DNA of 64,000 nt from Couchioplanes caeruleus (GCF_003751945.1 NZ_RJKL01000001.1:2108001-2172000); one strand, 5' to 3'; shown: positions 27,260 to 38,836, counted from the first letter of the stretch. Notes: generated from the letters alone by a model not told the origin. Made by a program: numbers and translations.

Positions 27260-28456
27260 TCAGCTCTCCAGCGCGGCGAGACCCGGCAGGGTCTTGCCCT
27301 CGAGGTACTCCAGCGACGCGCCGCCGCCGGTCGAGATGTGTCCGAACGCGGACTCGTCGATGCCCAGCGTGCGCACGGCCGCGGCCGAGTCGCCGCCGCC
27401 CACCACGGAGAAGCCGTCGATCTTGGTGATCGCCTCGGCCACGCCCCGGGTGCCGGCCGCGAACGGCGCCAGCTCGAACACGCCCATCGGCCCGTTCCAG
27501 AACACGGTCTTCGCCGAGCCGATGGCCTCCGCGAACAGCGCCACCGACCGCGGACCGATGTCCAGCCCCAGCCGATCGCCCGGAATAGCGGAAGCATCCA
27601 CCACGTCGTGGTCCGCGTCCGCGGCGAACGCCGACGCCGCCACCACGTCCACCGGCAGCACGATCCGGCCGTCCGCCTCCGCCAGCAGATCGGCGCAGGT
27701 GGAGATCATCTCCTCCTCCAGCAGCGACTTGCCGACCTCGTGCCCCTGGGCCTTGAGGAACGTGAAGCACATGCCGCCGCCCACGAGCAGCTTGTCCACC
27801 TTGGGCAGCAGCGCCTTGATAACGGCGAGCTTGTCGGAGACCTTCGAGCCGCCGAGCACGACCACATAGGGCTGCTCCGGGCTCTCGGTCACGCGCCGCA
27901 GCACCTCGACCTCGCGCTGCACCAGGCCGCCGGCGAAGTGCGGGAGCCGGGCCGGCACGTCGTACACCGAGGCGTGCTTGCGGTGCACCGCGCCGAACGC
28001 GTCGTCCACGTAGGCGTCGGCGAACGCGGCCAACTGGTCCGCGAACGCGCCCCGCTCGGCGTCGTCCTTGGAGGTCTCGCCCGCGTTGAAGCGCAGGTTC
28101 TCCAGCAGCAGCACCTGGCCGTCCAGCAGCGCCGCGACGGCGTCCGACGCCGAGGCACCCACGGTGTCCTCGGCGAAGACCACCGGGTTGCCGAGCAGCT
28201 CACCGAGGCGCTCGGCCACCGGCGCGAGCGTGAACTTCGGGTCCGGCGCGCCCTTGGGGCGTCCGAGATGCGAGCACACGATGACGCGGGCGCCCGCGTC
28301 GCGCAGGGCCACCAGCGTCGGCAGCACCGCGCGGATGCGGCCGTCGTCGCTGATGACCGTGGGGTCACTCTTGTCGAACGGGACGTTCAGGTCGGCGCGC
28401 ACCAGCACGCGCCGACCCGACACACCCTCGCCGAGCAGGTCGTCGAGAGCCTTCAC
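27260..28456 (-). CDS. pgk: Phosphoglycerate kinase
   Basis: A 398-residue glycolytic kinase that makes ATP from 1,3-bisphosphoglycerate. The N-terminal [12 protein letters not shown] motif, the HLGRPKG segment and the C-terminal GGGDSAAAV loop are intact. The GTG at 28456 is chosen because it follows the gap stop by a few nucleotides and gives normal length. It is the middle gene of gap-pgk-tpiA. Confidence 0.97.
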   Translation of the reverse strand: MKALDDLLGEGVSGRRVLVRADLNVPFDKSDPTVISDDGRIRAVLPTLVALRDAGARVIVCSHLGRPKGAPDPKFTLAPVAERLGELLGNPVVFAEDTVGASASDAVAALLDGQVLLLENLRFNAGETSKDDAERGAFADQLAAFADAYVDDAFGAVHRKHASVYDVPARLPHFAGGLVQREVEVLRRVTESPEQPYVVVLGGSKVSDKLAVIKALLPKVDKLLVGGGMCFTFLKAQGHEVGKSLLEEEMISTCADLLAEADGRIVLPVDVVAASAFAADADHDVVDASAIPGDRLGLDIGPRSVALFAEAIGSAKTVFWNGPMGVFELAPFAAGTRGVAEAITKIDGFSVVGGGDSAAAVRTLGIDESAFGHISTGGGASLEYLEGKTLPGLAALES

Positions 28457-28461
28457 GGGAC

Positions 28462-29685
<1,224 letters not shown>

Positions 29686-29780
29686 TCAGGCTTCTTTTCG
29701 GGTACGGGCACACGAGTGCACAAAAGCCACACCGACCGCACCTGATCAGGGCGGAAAGCGCGTCGCCGGTCCAGGCCGCG

Positions 29781-29870
29781 GCCCGGTTCCGGGCTGAGGG
29801 AGCAGCCCGGTTCCGGGCTGAGGGAGCAGCCCGGTTCCGGGCTGAGGGAGCAGCCCGGTTCCGGGCTGAA
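29781..29870. repeat. 24-bp tandem hairpin repeats between gap and GH3
   Basis: Copies begin at 29781, 29805, 29829 and 29853; the first three are identical 24-mers and the fourth is partial. Each unit contains GCCCGGTTCCGGGC, a 6-bp inverted repeat around TT, so the array is a row of small hairpins. It lies in the 470-bp gap 29458-29927 between divergent genes and just upstream of the GH3 -10 box. An 8-residue repeat reading frame exists but shows no gene features. Confidence 0.9.
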
Positions 29871-29915
29871 GAGCGGCCCGGTCCCGCGAGCCGGGCGGGA
29901 AACCCGTGATCCCCC

Positions 29916-29921
29916 TACGCT
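29916..29921 (+). promoter_or_regulatory. Leaderless -10 box of the GH3 gene
   Basis: TACGCT lies 6 nt before the ATG at 29928, the spacing expected when transcription starts at the start codon itself. No ribosome binding site is present. The same arrangement occurs before at least ten other genes in the window. Confidence 0.55.
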
Positions 29922-29927
29922 GACCGT

Positions 29928-32291
29928 ATGGGCCCCCACCCCGGCACACCCCTGGACATTCCCGCCCTGATCGGCGCCCTCACGCTGGAGGAGAAGGCCG
30001 CGCTGCTCGACGGCGCCGACTTCTGGCGTACCCAAGCCGTGGAGCGCCTCGGCATCCCCGCGGTGACCGTCACCGACGGCCCGCACGGCCTGCGCAAGCA
30101 GGCCGGCGAGACGGACCACCTCGGCCTGAACGACAGCGTCCCGGCGACCTGCTTCCCACCCGCCGCCGGGCTCGCCTCGAGCTGGGATCCGGAGCTGCTG
30201 ACCCGCGTCGGCGCGGCCCTCGGCCGGGAATGCCGCGCGGCGGAGGTCGCCGTGCTGCTCGGCCCGGGCGTCAACATGAAGCGCTCGCCGCTGTGCGGGC
30301 GCAACTTCGAGTATTTCTCCGAGGATCCGCTGCTCGCCGGCGACCTCGGCGCGGCGCTGGTCGACGGCGTCCAGAGCCAGGGCGTGGGCACGTCGCTGAA
30401 GCACTTCGCGGCGAACAACCAGGAGACCGACCGGATGACGGTCTCCGCCGACGTGGACGAGCGGACGCTGCGGGAGATCTACCTGCCGGCGTTCGAGCGG
30501 ATCGTGACCGGGTCGCAGCCGTGGACGGTCATGTGCGCGTACAACCGGATCAACGGCACATACGCGAGCGAGGACCCCTGGCTGCTCACCGGCGTCCTGC
30601 GCGACGAATGGGGCTTCCGCGGCCTGGTCGTCTCCGACTGGGGTGCGGTCCACCGGCGCGACGCGGGCCTGGCCGCGGGCCTCGACCTGGAGATGCCCTC
30701 CTCCGGTGGTGCCGGCACCCGGATCATCCTGGACGCCGTGCACGCCGGCACCCTGAGCGAGAAGGACGTCGACCGTGCCGCCATCAGGGTCCTCGAGCTG
30801 ATCGACCGCGCGCTGCCGGCACTCGGCCCGGGACAGACCTTCGACGTCGGCGCGCACCACACGCTGGCCCGCGAGGCGGCGACGGCCAGCGCGGTACTGC
30901 TCAAGAACGACGGCATCCTGCCGCTCGCCCGCACCGGGGGCCCGATCGCGGTGATCGGCGAATTCGCCCGGACCCCCCGCTTCCAGGGGGCCGGCTCCTC
31001 GCAAGTCAACCCGACCCGCGTCGACACCGCACTGGACGCACTGCGTGACGCCCTGGACGGTGCCCGGGAAGTCGTCTTCGCCCCCGGCTTCACGATCCAG
31101 CCGCCCGCCGGTGAGGGCGCCTCCACTGGAAACGCCCCCGCGGCCCGCGGTGACGGTGCCACCACCGACAACGCCCCCGCGGCCGCCGGTCTCGTCGGGG
31201 CCGGTGTGGGCGTCCGTGCCGCCGATTCTGCGCTGGTGGACGAGGCCGTCCGCGCCGCCGCCGGTGCCGAGGTGGCCGTGGTCTTCCTGGGACTGCCGCC
31301 CGCGGCCGAGTCGGAGGGCTACGACCGCACCCACCTGGACCTGCCCGCCGACCAGATCGCGCTGCTGCACGCCGTCGCCGACGCCAACCCCCGGGTCGTC
31401 GTGGTGCTCTCGAACGGCTCGGTGGTCACCGTGGCACCGTGGCAGGACCGCGCCGGCGCCGTCCTGGAGGGCTGGCTCCTGGGCCAGGCCGGCGGCGCAG
31501 CCACGGCGGACCTGCTCCTCGGCACGGCCACACCGGCCGGCAAACTCGCCGAGACCATCCCGGTGCGCTACGAGGACAACCCGGCGATCGGCGCCTTCCC
31601 CGGCGAGCACGGCCACGTCCGGTACGGCGAGGGCCTGCTGATGGGCTACCGCTGGTACGACGCACACCGGCTGCCGGTGGCGTACCCGTTCGGGCACGGG
31701 CTGTCGTACACGTCCTTCGCGTACGACGATCTCGCGGTGGCCGTGGAGGGTCACCGCGTGCGGGTGACGCTGACGGTGACCAACACGGGCCCGCGGCCCG
31801 GCACGGAGGTCGTCCAGGTGTACGTCACCGACCCCGTGGCCGGGGTGTACCGCCCCGAGCAGGAGCTGCGCGGTTTTACCCGGATCACGCTGGCACCGGG
31901 CGAGAGCCGGACGGCAACGGTGGCGCTCGGCGACCGGGCGTTCGCCTACTGGCACCCGGTGCTGCGGCGCTGGACGGTCGAGGGAGGCAGCTTCGGCATC
32001 CGCGTCGGCGCGTCGTCACGGGACATCCGCCTGGAGACGACGATCGAGCTCCCGGGCGACGACGTGACGACCCCGCTCACCCCGGAAGCGACGGTGGACG
32101 CCTGGCTCGCCCACCCGGCGGCCGGCGCCTGGCTCCGCGAACGGCTGGGCGACGGCATCGTCGACGCCATGTTCTTCGACCCGGCGAACGGCCAGATGAT
32201 GCGGGCGATCCCGCTGCAGCGCCTGTCCCGCTTCCCCGGCTTCCCGATCACCGAACCCCAGGTGGAAGAGGCAGCAGCCCGCTTCTCCTGA
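29928..32291 (+). CDS. Glycoside hydrolase family 3 (beta-glucosidase-like)
   Basis: A 787-residue cytoplasmic GH3 enzyme without a signal peptide. The N-terminal TIM-barrel domain has KHFAANNQETDR, and the nucleophile aspartate lies in VVSDWGAVH near residue 240. The second alpha/beta domain includes VVFLGLPPAAESEGYDR, and a fibronectin-III-like C-terminal domain (about 600-690) is followed by a tail. Such enzymes remove non-reducing beta-linked sugars. A low-complexity insertion with duplicated NAPAA-type units lies near residues 388-425. It is alone, divergent from the glycolytic operon. Confidence 0.9.
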   Translation: MGPHPGTPLDIPALIGALTLEEKAALLDGADFWRTQAVERLGIPAVTVTDGPHGLRKQAGETDHLGLNDSVPATCFPPAAGLASSWDPELLTRVGAALGRECRAAEVAVLLGPGVNMKRSPLCGRNFEYFSEDPLLAGDLGAALVDGVQSQGVGTSLKHFAANNQETDRMTVSADVDERTLREIYLPAFERIVTGSQPWTVMCAYNRINGTYASEDPWLLTGVLRDEWGFRGLVVSDWGAVHRRDAGLAAGLDLEMPSSGGAGTRIILDAVHAGTLSEKDVDRAAIRVLELIDRALPALGPGQTFDVGAHHTLAREAATASAVLLKNDGILPLARTGGPIAVIGEFARTPRFQGAGSSQVNPTRVDTALDALRDALDGAREVVFAPGFTIQPPAGEGASTGNAPAARGDGATTDNAPAAAGLVGAGVGVRAADSALVDEAVRAAAGAEVAVVFLGLPPAAESEGYDRTHLDLPADQIALLHAVADANPRVVVVLSNGSVVTVAPWQDRAGAVLEGWLLGQAGGAATADLLLGTATPAGKLAETIPVRYEDNPAIGAFPGEHGHVRYGEGLLMGYRWYDAHRLPVAYPFGHGLSYTSFAYDDLAVAVEGHRVRVTLTVTNTGPRPGTEVVQVYVTDPVAGVYRPEQELRGFTRITLAPGESRTATVALGDRAFAYWHPVLRRWTVEGGSFGIRVGASSRDIRLETTIELPGDDVTTPLTPEATVDAWLAHPAAGAWLRERLGDGIVDAMFFDPANGQMMRAIPLQRLSRFPGFPITEPQVEEAAARFS

Positions 32292-32358
32292 CACAGCCCC
32301 GCGCCGTTCCCGACCCACGCCACTCGGGCCGCCATCTACACCCGGCGCTGGGCGGGAT

Positions 32359-33339
32359 CTAGCAGGCCATCATCTCCGGGGTGACCGCTGCCTCGGTGTC
32401 GGGGATACCCAGGTCGCGGGCGCGCTTGTCGGCAAGGGCGAGCAGACGCCTTATCCGGCCGGCGATGGCGTCCTTGGTCAGCGGCGGGTCGGCGAGCGCA
32501 CCCAGCTCTTCCAGGCTGGCCTGGCGGTGCTCCAGGCGCAGCCGACCGGCCGAGGTCAGGTGGTTCGGGGCCTCGTCGGCGAGGATCTCGAGGGCGCGGG
32601 TCACCCGGGCCGCCGCCGCCACGGCCGCGCGGGCCGAGCGGCGCAGGTTGGCGTCGTCGAAGTTGGCGAGGCGGTTCGCTGTCGCACGCACCTCCCGGCG
32701 TACCCGTCGCTCTTCCCAGGCGAGCACGCTCGCGTGCGCGCCGACGCGGGTGAGCAGCGCGGCGATCGCGTCCCCGTCCTTGATCACGACCCGGTCGACG
32801 CCGCGCACCTCGCGCTCCTTGGCGGTGATGCCGATGCGGCGGGCGGCGCCGCGCAGCGCCAGGGCGGCCTCCGGACCCGGACAGGTGATCTCCAGCGCGC
32901 TGGAGCGACCGGGCTCGGTCAGCGAACCGTGCGCCATGAAGGCCCCGCGCCAGGCGGCGACGGCGCAGCACACGTTGGCGGAGACGACGTGCGGGGGCAG
33001 GCCGCGCACCGGACGGCCCCGGACGTCGAGCAGGCCGGTCTGCCGCGCGAGCGCCTCGCCGTCCTTGACGATCCGGACGATGTAGTGGCTTCCCTTGCGC
33101 AGGCCGCCGGAGGCGAGGACGTGCACCTCGCTCGGGTAGCCGTACACGTCGGCGATCTCGCGCCGCAGCCGCCGGGCGACGGCGCCGGTGTCCAGCTCGG
33201 CCTCGACGACCACCCGCCCGGAGACGATGTGCAGGCCCCCGGCGAAGCGAAGAAGGGCGGCCATCTCCGCACGGCGGCAGCACGGCTTGGGTACGTCGAC
33301 CCGGCTCAGCTCGTCCTTGACCGCTGCCGTCATCGCCAT
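32359..33339 (-). CDS. whiA: WhiA sporulation/cell division regulator
   Basis: A 326-residue WhiA with a degenerate LAGLIDADG homing-endonuclease-like N-terminal part ([20 protein letters not shown]) and a C-terminal helix-turn-helix ([25 protein letters not shown]). In Streptomyces WhiA acts with WhiB to switch aerial hyphae to sporulation septation; in other Gram-positives it affects cell division. It is the last gene of uvrC-rapZ-yvcK-whiA, with 114 bp after yvcK. Confidence 0.96.
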   Translation of the reverse strand: MAMTAAVKDELSRVDVPKPCCRRAEMAALLRFAGGLHIVSGRVVVEAELDTGAVARRLRREIADVYGYPSEVHVLASGGLRKGSHYIVRIVKDGEALARQTGLLDVRGRPVRGLPPHVVSANVCCAVAAWRGAFMAHGSLTEPGRSSALEITCPGPEAALALRGAARRIGITAKEREVRGVDRVVIKDGDAIAALLTRVGAHASVLAWEERRVRREVRATANRLANFDDANLRRSARAAVAAAARVTRALEILADEAPNHLTSAGRLRLEHRQASLEELGALADPPLTKDAIAGRIRRLLALADKRARDLGIPDTEAAVTPEMMAC

Positions 33340-33453
33340 CTCGAAGTCACCTCATGCTGTTCTTGCGGTCTTCTTACGCGGTCTGTGTCGTGCCGGCCCG
33401 TTGCCGACTGCTGGACCCCTCGCCCTGTGCTCGCCGATCCCATAGCCAGTTGC

Positions 33454-34905
33454 TTAACGATCGGGGCCCAGGAGCGGCACCAACGCTGTGCCCAACGACT
33501 CAGGATCATGCTTGGGACTGCCATCCGCAACGGCCAGCGGGGCGAGAACCAGCCGAGCCCCGAGCGCCTCGGCGGCCTGGTGCACCGGATCCGGCTCCCC
33601 GACCCACTTGGCGTCGGCGAGCACGACGTCGATCCGCAGCTCCGGCAGGTACCAGTGCAGGGCGTCCAGGTGCTCGGCCACGGAGAGCCCGAGCGTCTCG
33701 TTGTCCGCGGCGAGGTTCATCGTGACGAGCCGCCGTGCCGGACTCGCCACGATCGCGGCGGCCAGCTCGGGCACCAGAAGGTGGGGAAGCACACTGGTGT
33801 ACCAACTCCCCGGCCCGAAGATCAGCCAGTCGGCATCCCGGATCGCCTCCACCGCCGCCGCGCACGCAGGCGGCGACGAGGGAACGATCCGCACCGCCTC
33901 CACATGCCCGGAGGCGATCGCCACGGCATGCTGCCCTCGTACGGTGACGACATCCCCGGGCCGCGACGGATCCCCGCCCCGCACCTCGGCCTCGATGCCG
34001 ACCGCATGCGACGCCATGGGCAGCACCCGCCCCTGCGCCCCGACCATCCTCCCGGCATGCGCGAGCGCCTCGACGGGATCGTCCATGAGCTCCAGGAGGC
34101 CGAGCAGCAACAGGTTGCCGACGGCATGGCCGGCGAGGGGGTCGTGCTTACCGCCGAGGGAGGCGATCCGGCGGTCGACATTTCCCCAGCCGGCCTTGCC
34201 CTCGCCCTCATCGCCGCACGCTTCGCCGAGCGCGGCCGCTTCCCCGAACGCGGCACCACCGGACCCCGCCGCCTCTTCCGACGCCGCCGCCACCCCGAAC
34301 GCGGCACCACCGGACCCCGCCGCTTCCTCGACGCCCGCCGTCCTCCCGAACGCAGCTCCGCCCGTCGCCGCCCCGTCGAGCGGTCCCGCTCCAGTTCCCT
34401 CGCCGGCGTCGTCGCCGGTCGGTGTCGCTGCCGATGCGGCCCGGCGGTCCGAATTGCCGACCGGCGCGAACCGGTGCTGCATGAGTCTGACCGTCGTCTG
34501 GTGTGCGGGGTCGTCGTCGGCCAGGGCGGCCAGGGCCATGCGCAGGTCACCCGGGGGCAGTTGGGCATCCCGCTCCGCGCGCAGCCGTCCGCTCGACCCG
34601 CCGTTGTCGCCGACGGTGACGACCGCGGTGATGTCGAGCTCCAGCCGCGGCGAGCAGAGCCGCAGCGCCCGCAGCGAGGCGGCCAGACCGTGCCCGCCAC
34701 CGAAGGCCACCACCTTGACCGGCCGGCGCCCATCGTCCGACGGCCCGGCGCGCTCCGCCTCGACCGGCCGGCCCACGCCCCTGTCCCCGGACGGCCCGGC
34801 GCGCTCCGCCTCGATCGGCCGGCCCTTCTCCCCGGAGGGTTCGGCGTGCCCCGCGTCGATCGGCCGGCGCGCGTCGCTGGACGGCCCGGCGTGTTCCGCC
34901 GTCAC
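33454..34905 (-). CDS. yvcK: YvcK/CofD-like protein (gluconeogenesis factor) with repeat insertions
   Basis: A 483-residue YvcK, a UDP-sugar-binding protein linked to carbon metabolism and cell-wall growth. The core has VVAFGGGHGLAASLRAL, VGDNGGSSGRLR and FGPGSWYTSVLPHLLV. Two features are unusual. The N-terminus carries four imperfect repeats (AERAGPSxDxxRP type, about residues 1-60). An Ala/Gly-rich insertion of about 90 residues with repeated GSGGAAFG units splits the core after the HRFAPVGNSDRR segment. The GTG at 34905 overlaps the rapZ stop by 4 nt; homologues are usually about 330 residues. Confidence 0.92.
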   Translation of the reverse strand: MTAEHAGPSSDARRPIDAGHAEPSGEKGRPIEAERAGPSGDRGVGRPVEAERAGPSDDGRRPVKVVAFGGGHGLAASLRALRLCSPRLELDITAVVTVGDNGGSSGRLRAERDAQLPPGDLRMALAALADDDPAHQTTVRLMQHRFAPVGNSDRRAASAATPTGDDAGEGTGAGPLDGAATGGAAFGRTAGVEEAAGSGGAAFGVAAASEEAAGSGGAAFGEAAALGEACGDEGEGKAGWGNVDRRIASLGGKHDPLAGHAVGNLLLLGLLELMDDPVEALAHAGRMVGAQGRVLPMASHAVGIEAEVRGGDPSRPGDVVTVRGQHAVAIASGHVEAVRIVPSSPPACAAAVEAIRDADWLIFGPGSWYTSVLPHLLVPELAAAIVASPARRLVTMNLAADNETLGLSVAEHLDALHWYLPELRIDVVLADAKWVGEPDPVHQAAEALGARLVLAPLAVADGSPKHDPESLGTALVPLLGPDR

Positions 34906-35810
34906 TCCCGGCCCAGGTCGCGGTGCGAAGAGTGGGCGGAGAGACGGATGTCGCACAGGCGGGTGGTCAACTCTTCGGCGATGGCCACGCTGCGGTGCTT
35001 GCCGCCGGTGCAGCCGACCGCCACCGTGAGGTAGCGCTTGCCCTCACGCTCGAAGCCGGGCGCGGTCGACGCGATCAGCTCGGCGTACGTGGCGACGAAG
35101 TCGTTCGCGCCCTCCTGGCCCAGGACGTAGGTGCTGACGCCCTCCTCCATGCCGGTGTGGTCGCGCAGCTCCGGCACCCAGAACGGATTAGGGAGGAACC
35201 GGGCGTCCATCACATAGTCGGCATCCGGCGGCAGCCCGTACTTGAAGCCGAAGGACAGCACCGTGATCCGCAGCTTGCGCGCGTCCTCGCCGCCGAACAG
35301 CTCCTCGACGCGGCGGCGTAGCTGGTTGACGTTGAGGTGACTGGTGTCGATGATCACGTCGGCGTGCTCGCGCGCCTCCTCGAGCAGCTTGCGTTCGGCG
35401 GCGATCCCGTCGGCGAGGCGGCCGTCGCCCTGCAACGGGTGCGAGCGGCGCACTGACTCGAAGCGCCGGATGAGCACCTCGTCGTCGGCGTCGACGAAGA
35501 CCACCCGCGGCGAGAATCCGCGGTCTTTGAGCGCCCGGACGGCGCCCGCCAGGTCGGTGGAGAAGGCCCGGCTGCGCACGTCCAGCACCATCGCTGTACG
35601 CCGAGCGGCGCCGCCGGCCTCGAACGCGAGCTGGGCCATGTCCAGCATCAGCGCCTGAGGAAGGTTGTCGACGACATAGAAGCCGACGTTCTCCAGAGCG
35701 CGGGCGACCGTGCTGCGACCCCCGCCGGACAACCCGGTCACCACCACGAGATCGGTGGCGGCCTCGTCGGGAGACGGCTCCGGAGCGAACTCCGGCATCG
35801 ACTCGGTCAC
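34902..35810 (-). CDS. rapZ: RapZ-like nucleotide-binding protein
   Basis: A 302-residue P-loop protein of the RapZ/YvcJ family. Walker A is GLSGGGRST; the C-terminal domain carries GCTGGKHRSVAIAE. In enterobacteria RapZ senses GlcN6P and guides RNase E; in actinobacteria the role is less clear. The GTG at 35810 is chosen because GGAGGAG is just upstream and homologues start nearby; an in-frame ATG at 35858 would add 16 residues. The gene overlaps yvcK by 4 nt. Confidence 0.92.
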   Translation of the reverse strand: MTESMPEFAPEPSPDEAATDLVVVTGLSGGGRSTVARALENVGFYVVDNLPQALMLDMAQLAFEAGGAARRTAMVLDVRSRAFSTDLAGAVRALKDRGFSPRVVFVDADDEVLIRRFESVRRSHPLQGDGRLADGIAAERKLLEEAREHADVIIDTSHLNVNQLRRRVEELFGGEDARKLRITVLSFGFKYGLPPDADYVMDARFLPNPFWVPELRDHTGMEEGVSTYVLGQEGANDFVATYAELIASTAPGFEREGKRYLTVAVGCTGGKHRSVAIAEELTTRLCDIRLSAHSSHRDLGRE

Positions 35811-36131
35811 GCACTCCTCCTGCACCGCACTGCTTGCCCCACCCGGCCGGGTGGACACTGCATCCTAGGCCGACGCAACCCCGGGGGGCCGCCGGACATC
35901 ATGTCCGGTACCCGATCCGGGTCTCCCGGAGGACCCCCGGACGCCGCGATTCATCCGTCCCGGCCAACGATGCACCCGGCCACCCCTATTCCACCTTTCC
36001 CCAGCTCATCAGGCTCCACCGCAGCCCTCGGCAGCGACCGAGGAGGACAGCCGACCAAGCATCGCCGCAGGCCGTCGACGGCAGCCGGCCAGGCGGCACT
36101 GAAGCCGCCAGCCGTGGCCCAGCACCTTCAC
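35811..36131. other. Gap between uvrC and rapZ
   Basis: This 321-bp stretch holds the rapZ ribosome binding site (GGAGGAG) at its left end and no other recognised feature. Forward ORFs here extend across the repeat-rich 3' end of uvrC and look like compositional shadows. A promoter for rapZ-yvcK-whiA may lie here, but I see no clear box. Confidence 0.5.
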
Positions 36132-38687
36132 CTAGCCTCCGTCCTCGTCCGCCGCGGGCCGGGGCAGCGGACGGGCCACCCGAGACCGGTTCGCCCCCGC
36201 CCTGGTCCGCCCCGCACCACCCGCCGGTATCGCCGCTGCCGACACTCCGTCGGTCACCCGGTCGCCGCCATCAGCATCCCCCTGCCCAACGGCATCCGCG
36301 GCCCCCACACCAGAGCCACCGCCCGAAGGACCGGAGCCAACAGCCGAGACCCCTGAACCACCCAAGCCACCACCGGCCACACCCGAACCAGCGCCCGAAT
36401 CACGGGAATCACCGTCCGCCACACCAGAACCATCGTCCGGACCGCCCGAGCCACCACCGGCCACAACGGAACCTCCACCGGAGCCGCTGTCCGAGGCCGG
36501 CGAGCCGGCTGCCGACGCAGGCCGCGGGGCGCTCCCGGAAGCCCCGGTGCTCGCCACCGGGGTGTCCTTCGGGGAGGCGAGGGCCGCCAGGACCGCCTCG
36601 GCGGTGCGGCGGCCGATGCCCGGGACCTCGGTGATCTCCTCGGCGCTGGCCTGCGCCAGTCGTTTCAGCGAGCCGAAGTGCCGCAGCAGCGCCTTGCGGC
36701 GGGTCTCCCCCAGGCCCGGGATGTTGTCCAGCGCGGACGCCGTCATCCGCTTCGAGCGCCGCTGACGGTGGAACGTGATGGCGAAGCGGTGCGCCTCGTC
36801 GCGGACCCGCTGCAGGAGGTAGAGGGCCTCGGACGTACGCGGCAGGATGACCGGGAAGTCTTCGCCCGGAAGCCACACCTCCTCGAGCCGCTTCGCCAGC
36901 CCGCACAGCGCCACGTCGGTGATGCCGAGGTCGGACAGCACCGCGGCGACGGCGTTGACCTGGGGCTGGCCGCCGTCGACCACGACGAGCTGCGGCGGAT
37001 AAGCGAACCGGCGTGGCCGCCCGGTGAGCGGGTCGACGCCGGGCAGGTCGTTGGTGGCCAACTCACCGACCCCGGCCACCGACGCGGAAGCGGACGCAAG
37101 AGACCCGGCGGCAGAAGAGCCGGCCGCAGAAGAGCCGGCCGAGAAAGAGCCAGCAGCGACAGAACCGGACGTGGGGACCTCGGCCACCGCAAGATCCGAA
37201 GCATCGGAGGCCGACAGCGCGGGATCATCGGAGGCCGAGAGCGGGAGGTCGTCGGAGGCCGATACGGCGGCGTCTGGGGACTGGGCGCGGTAGCGGGCGA
37301 ACCGCCGCCGCATCACCTCGCTCATGGCCGCCAGGTCGTCGGTGCCGCTGCCGTCCGGGTTGCCGCGCACCGCGAAGCGGCGATACTCGCTCTTCCTCGC
37401 CAGGCCGTCCTCGAAGACCACCATGCTCGCCACCACGTCGGTGCCCTGGATCTGGGAGACGTCGAAGCATTCGATGCGCAGCGGCGCCGTCTCCATTCCC
37501 AGCGCCTCGGCGATCTCGTCGAGCGCCTTGCTGCGGGTGGTCAGGTCGCCCGCGCGGCGGAGCTTGTGGCGGGCGAGGGACTCGCCGGCGTTGCGGGCCA
37601 CGGTTTCGAGCAGGGTGCGCTTGTCGCCCCGCTGCGGCACTCGCAGGGTCACTCGGCTGCCGCGATGCTCGGAGAGCCAGTGTTCGAGCGCCGGGGCGTC
37701 CGGCGGGAGCTCCGGCACCAGCAGTTCGCGGGGGACGTCGTTCTCGCCGTGCTCGTCGCCGTACACCTGGCTGCAGAAGTGGTGCACGAGGTCTCCGGTC
37801 GTCAGGTCCTCCACCTTCTCCACCACCCAGCCGCGCTGGCCGCGCACGCGGCCGTCGCGGACGTGGAAGACCTGCACCGCAGCCTCGAGGGGGTCCTCGG
37901 CGAACGCGACGACGTCGGCGTCGGTGCCGTCGCCGAGCACGACGGTCTGCTTCTCCATCGCCTTGCGCAGCGCGGCGATGTCGTCGCGTAGCCGGGCGGC
38001 CTTCTCGAACTCGAGCTGCTCGGAGGCGTCGAGCATGTCGCGCTCGAGGCGTTTGACGAAGGTGTCGGTGCGCCCGGCCATGAAGTCGCAGAAGTCGTCG
38101 ACGATCGCGCGGTGCTCCTCGGCGGTTACCGAGCCGACGCAGGGCGCGGAGCACTTGCCGATGTAGCCGAGCAGGCAGGGGCGGCCGATCTGACCGGCCC
38201 GCTTGAAGACCCCGGCGGAGCAGGTGCGGGCCGGGAAGACCCGAAGCAGGAGGTCGAGGGTCTCCCGGATCGCCCAGGCATGACTGTACGGCCCGAAATA
38301 CCGCACGCCCTTGCGCTTGGCCCCGCGCATGACCTGCAGCCGCGGGAACTCCTCGTTGAGGGTGACGGCGAGGAAGGGATACGACTTGTCGTCGCGGTAC
38401 TTGACGTTGAACCGCGGGTCGAACTCTTTGATCCAGGAGAACTCGAGCTGCAGCGCCTCGACCTCGCTGCCGACGGTGACCCAGTCCACGGAGGCCGCGG
38501 TGGTGACCATCTGCTGGGTGCGCGCGTGCAGGCTCCAGGTGTCGGCGAAGTAGGAATTCAGCCGGTTGCGCAGGCTCTTGGCCTTGCCGACGTAGATGAC
38601 ACGGCCGGTGGGGTCGCGGAAACGGTAGACGCCGGGAGCGTCCGGAATGGTCCCGGGCGCCGGCCGGTAGCTGGACGGGTCAGGCAC
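36132..38687 (-). CDS. uvrC: UvrC excinuclease subunit with long low-complexity extensions
   Basis: An 851-residue UvrC, the endonuclease that makes both incisions in nucleotide excision repair. Domains in order: GIY-YIG nuclease ([25 protein letters not shown]), UVR domain ([18 protein letters not shown]), RNase H-like nuclease ([22 protein letters not shown] onward), and tandem helix-hairpin-helix ([19 protein letters not shown]). Typical UvrC is about 650 residues. The surplus is a Ser/Ala-rich insertion of about 90 residues inside the RNase H-like domain and a Gly/Ser-rich C-terminal tail of about 145 residues. The GTG start is 6 nt after a TAGTGT box. Confidence 0.94.
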   Translation of the reverse strand: MPDPSSYRPAPGTIPDAPGVYRFRDPTGRVIYVGKAKSLRNRLNSYFADTWSLHARTQQMVTTAASVDWVTVGSEVEALQLEFSWIKEFDPRFNVKYRDDKSYPFLAVTLNEEFPRLQVMRGAKRKGVRYFGPYSHAWAIRETLDLLLRVFPARTCSAGVFKRAGQIGRPCLLGYIGKCSAPCVGSVTAEEHRAIVDDFCDFMAGRTDTFVKRLERDMLDASEQLEFEKAARLRDDIAALRKAMEKQTVVLGDGTDADVVAFAEDPLEAAVQVFHVRDGRVRGQRGWVVEKVEDLTTGDLVHHFCSQVYGDEHGENDVPRELLVPELPPDAPALEHWLSEHRGSRVTLRVPQRGDKRTLLETVARNAGESLARHKLRRAGDLTTRSKALDEIAEALGMETAPLRIECFDVSQIQGTDVVASMVVFEDGLARKSEYRRFAVRGNPDGSGTDDLAAMSEVMRRRFARYRAQSPDAAVSASDDLPLSASDDPALSASDASDLAVAEVPTSGSVAAGSFSAGSSAAGSSAAGSLASASASVAGVGELATNDLPGVDPLTGRPRRFAYPPQLVVVDGGQPQVNAVAAVLSDLGITDVALCGLAKRLEEVWLPGEDFPVILPRTSEALYLLQRVRDEAHRFAITFHRQRRSKRMTASALDNIPGLGETRRKALLRHFGSLKRLAQASAEEITEVPGIGRRTAEAVLAALASPKDTPVASTGASGSAPRPASAAGSPASDSGSGGGSVVAGGGSGGPDDGSGVADGDSRDSGAGSGVAGGGLGGSGVSAVGSGPSGGGSGVGAADAVGQGDADGGDRVTDGVSAAAIPAGGAGRTRAGANRSRVARPLPRPAADEDGG

Positions 38688-38766
38688 GTCTCAACACTAG
38701 TGCCGACCCCTGACATGATTACCCGACCGGAGGCCCGCTGCCGCCGCCACGGCGACGGGCCTCCGG

Positions 38767-38836
38767 CCGCACGGTGAAGGCCGCACGGTGAAGACCGCAC
38801 GGTGAAAACCGCGCGGAGAAGGCCACGCGGTGAAGA
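38767..38836. repeat. Five 14-bp tandem repeats upstream of uvrC
   Basis: Units of the form CCGCACGGTGAAGG begin at 38767, 38781, 38795, 38809 and 38823. The first three are nearly identical; the last two diverge. The array lies between the uvrC start and the end of the Rieske lipoprotein gene, about 80 bp upstream of the uvrC promoter. No gene is seen here. Confidence 0.85.

Noticed and set aside
35834..36634. A long forward ORF rich in His, Pro and Arg
   Set aside because: It is antisense to the repeat-rich uvrC 3' end, and its composition reflects that repeat. There is no start signal or domain.
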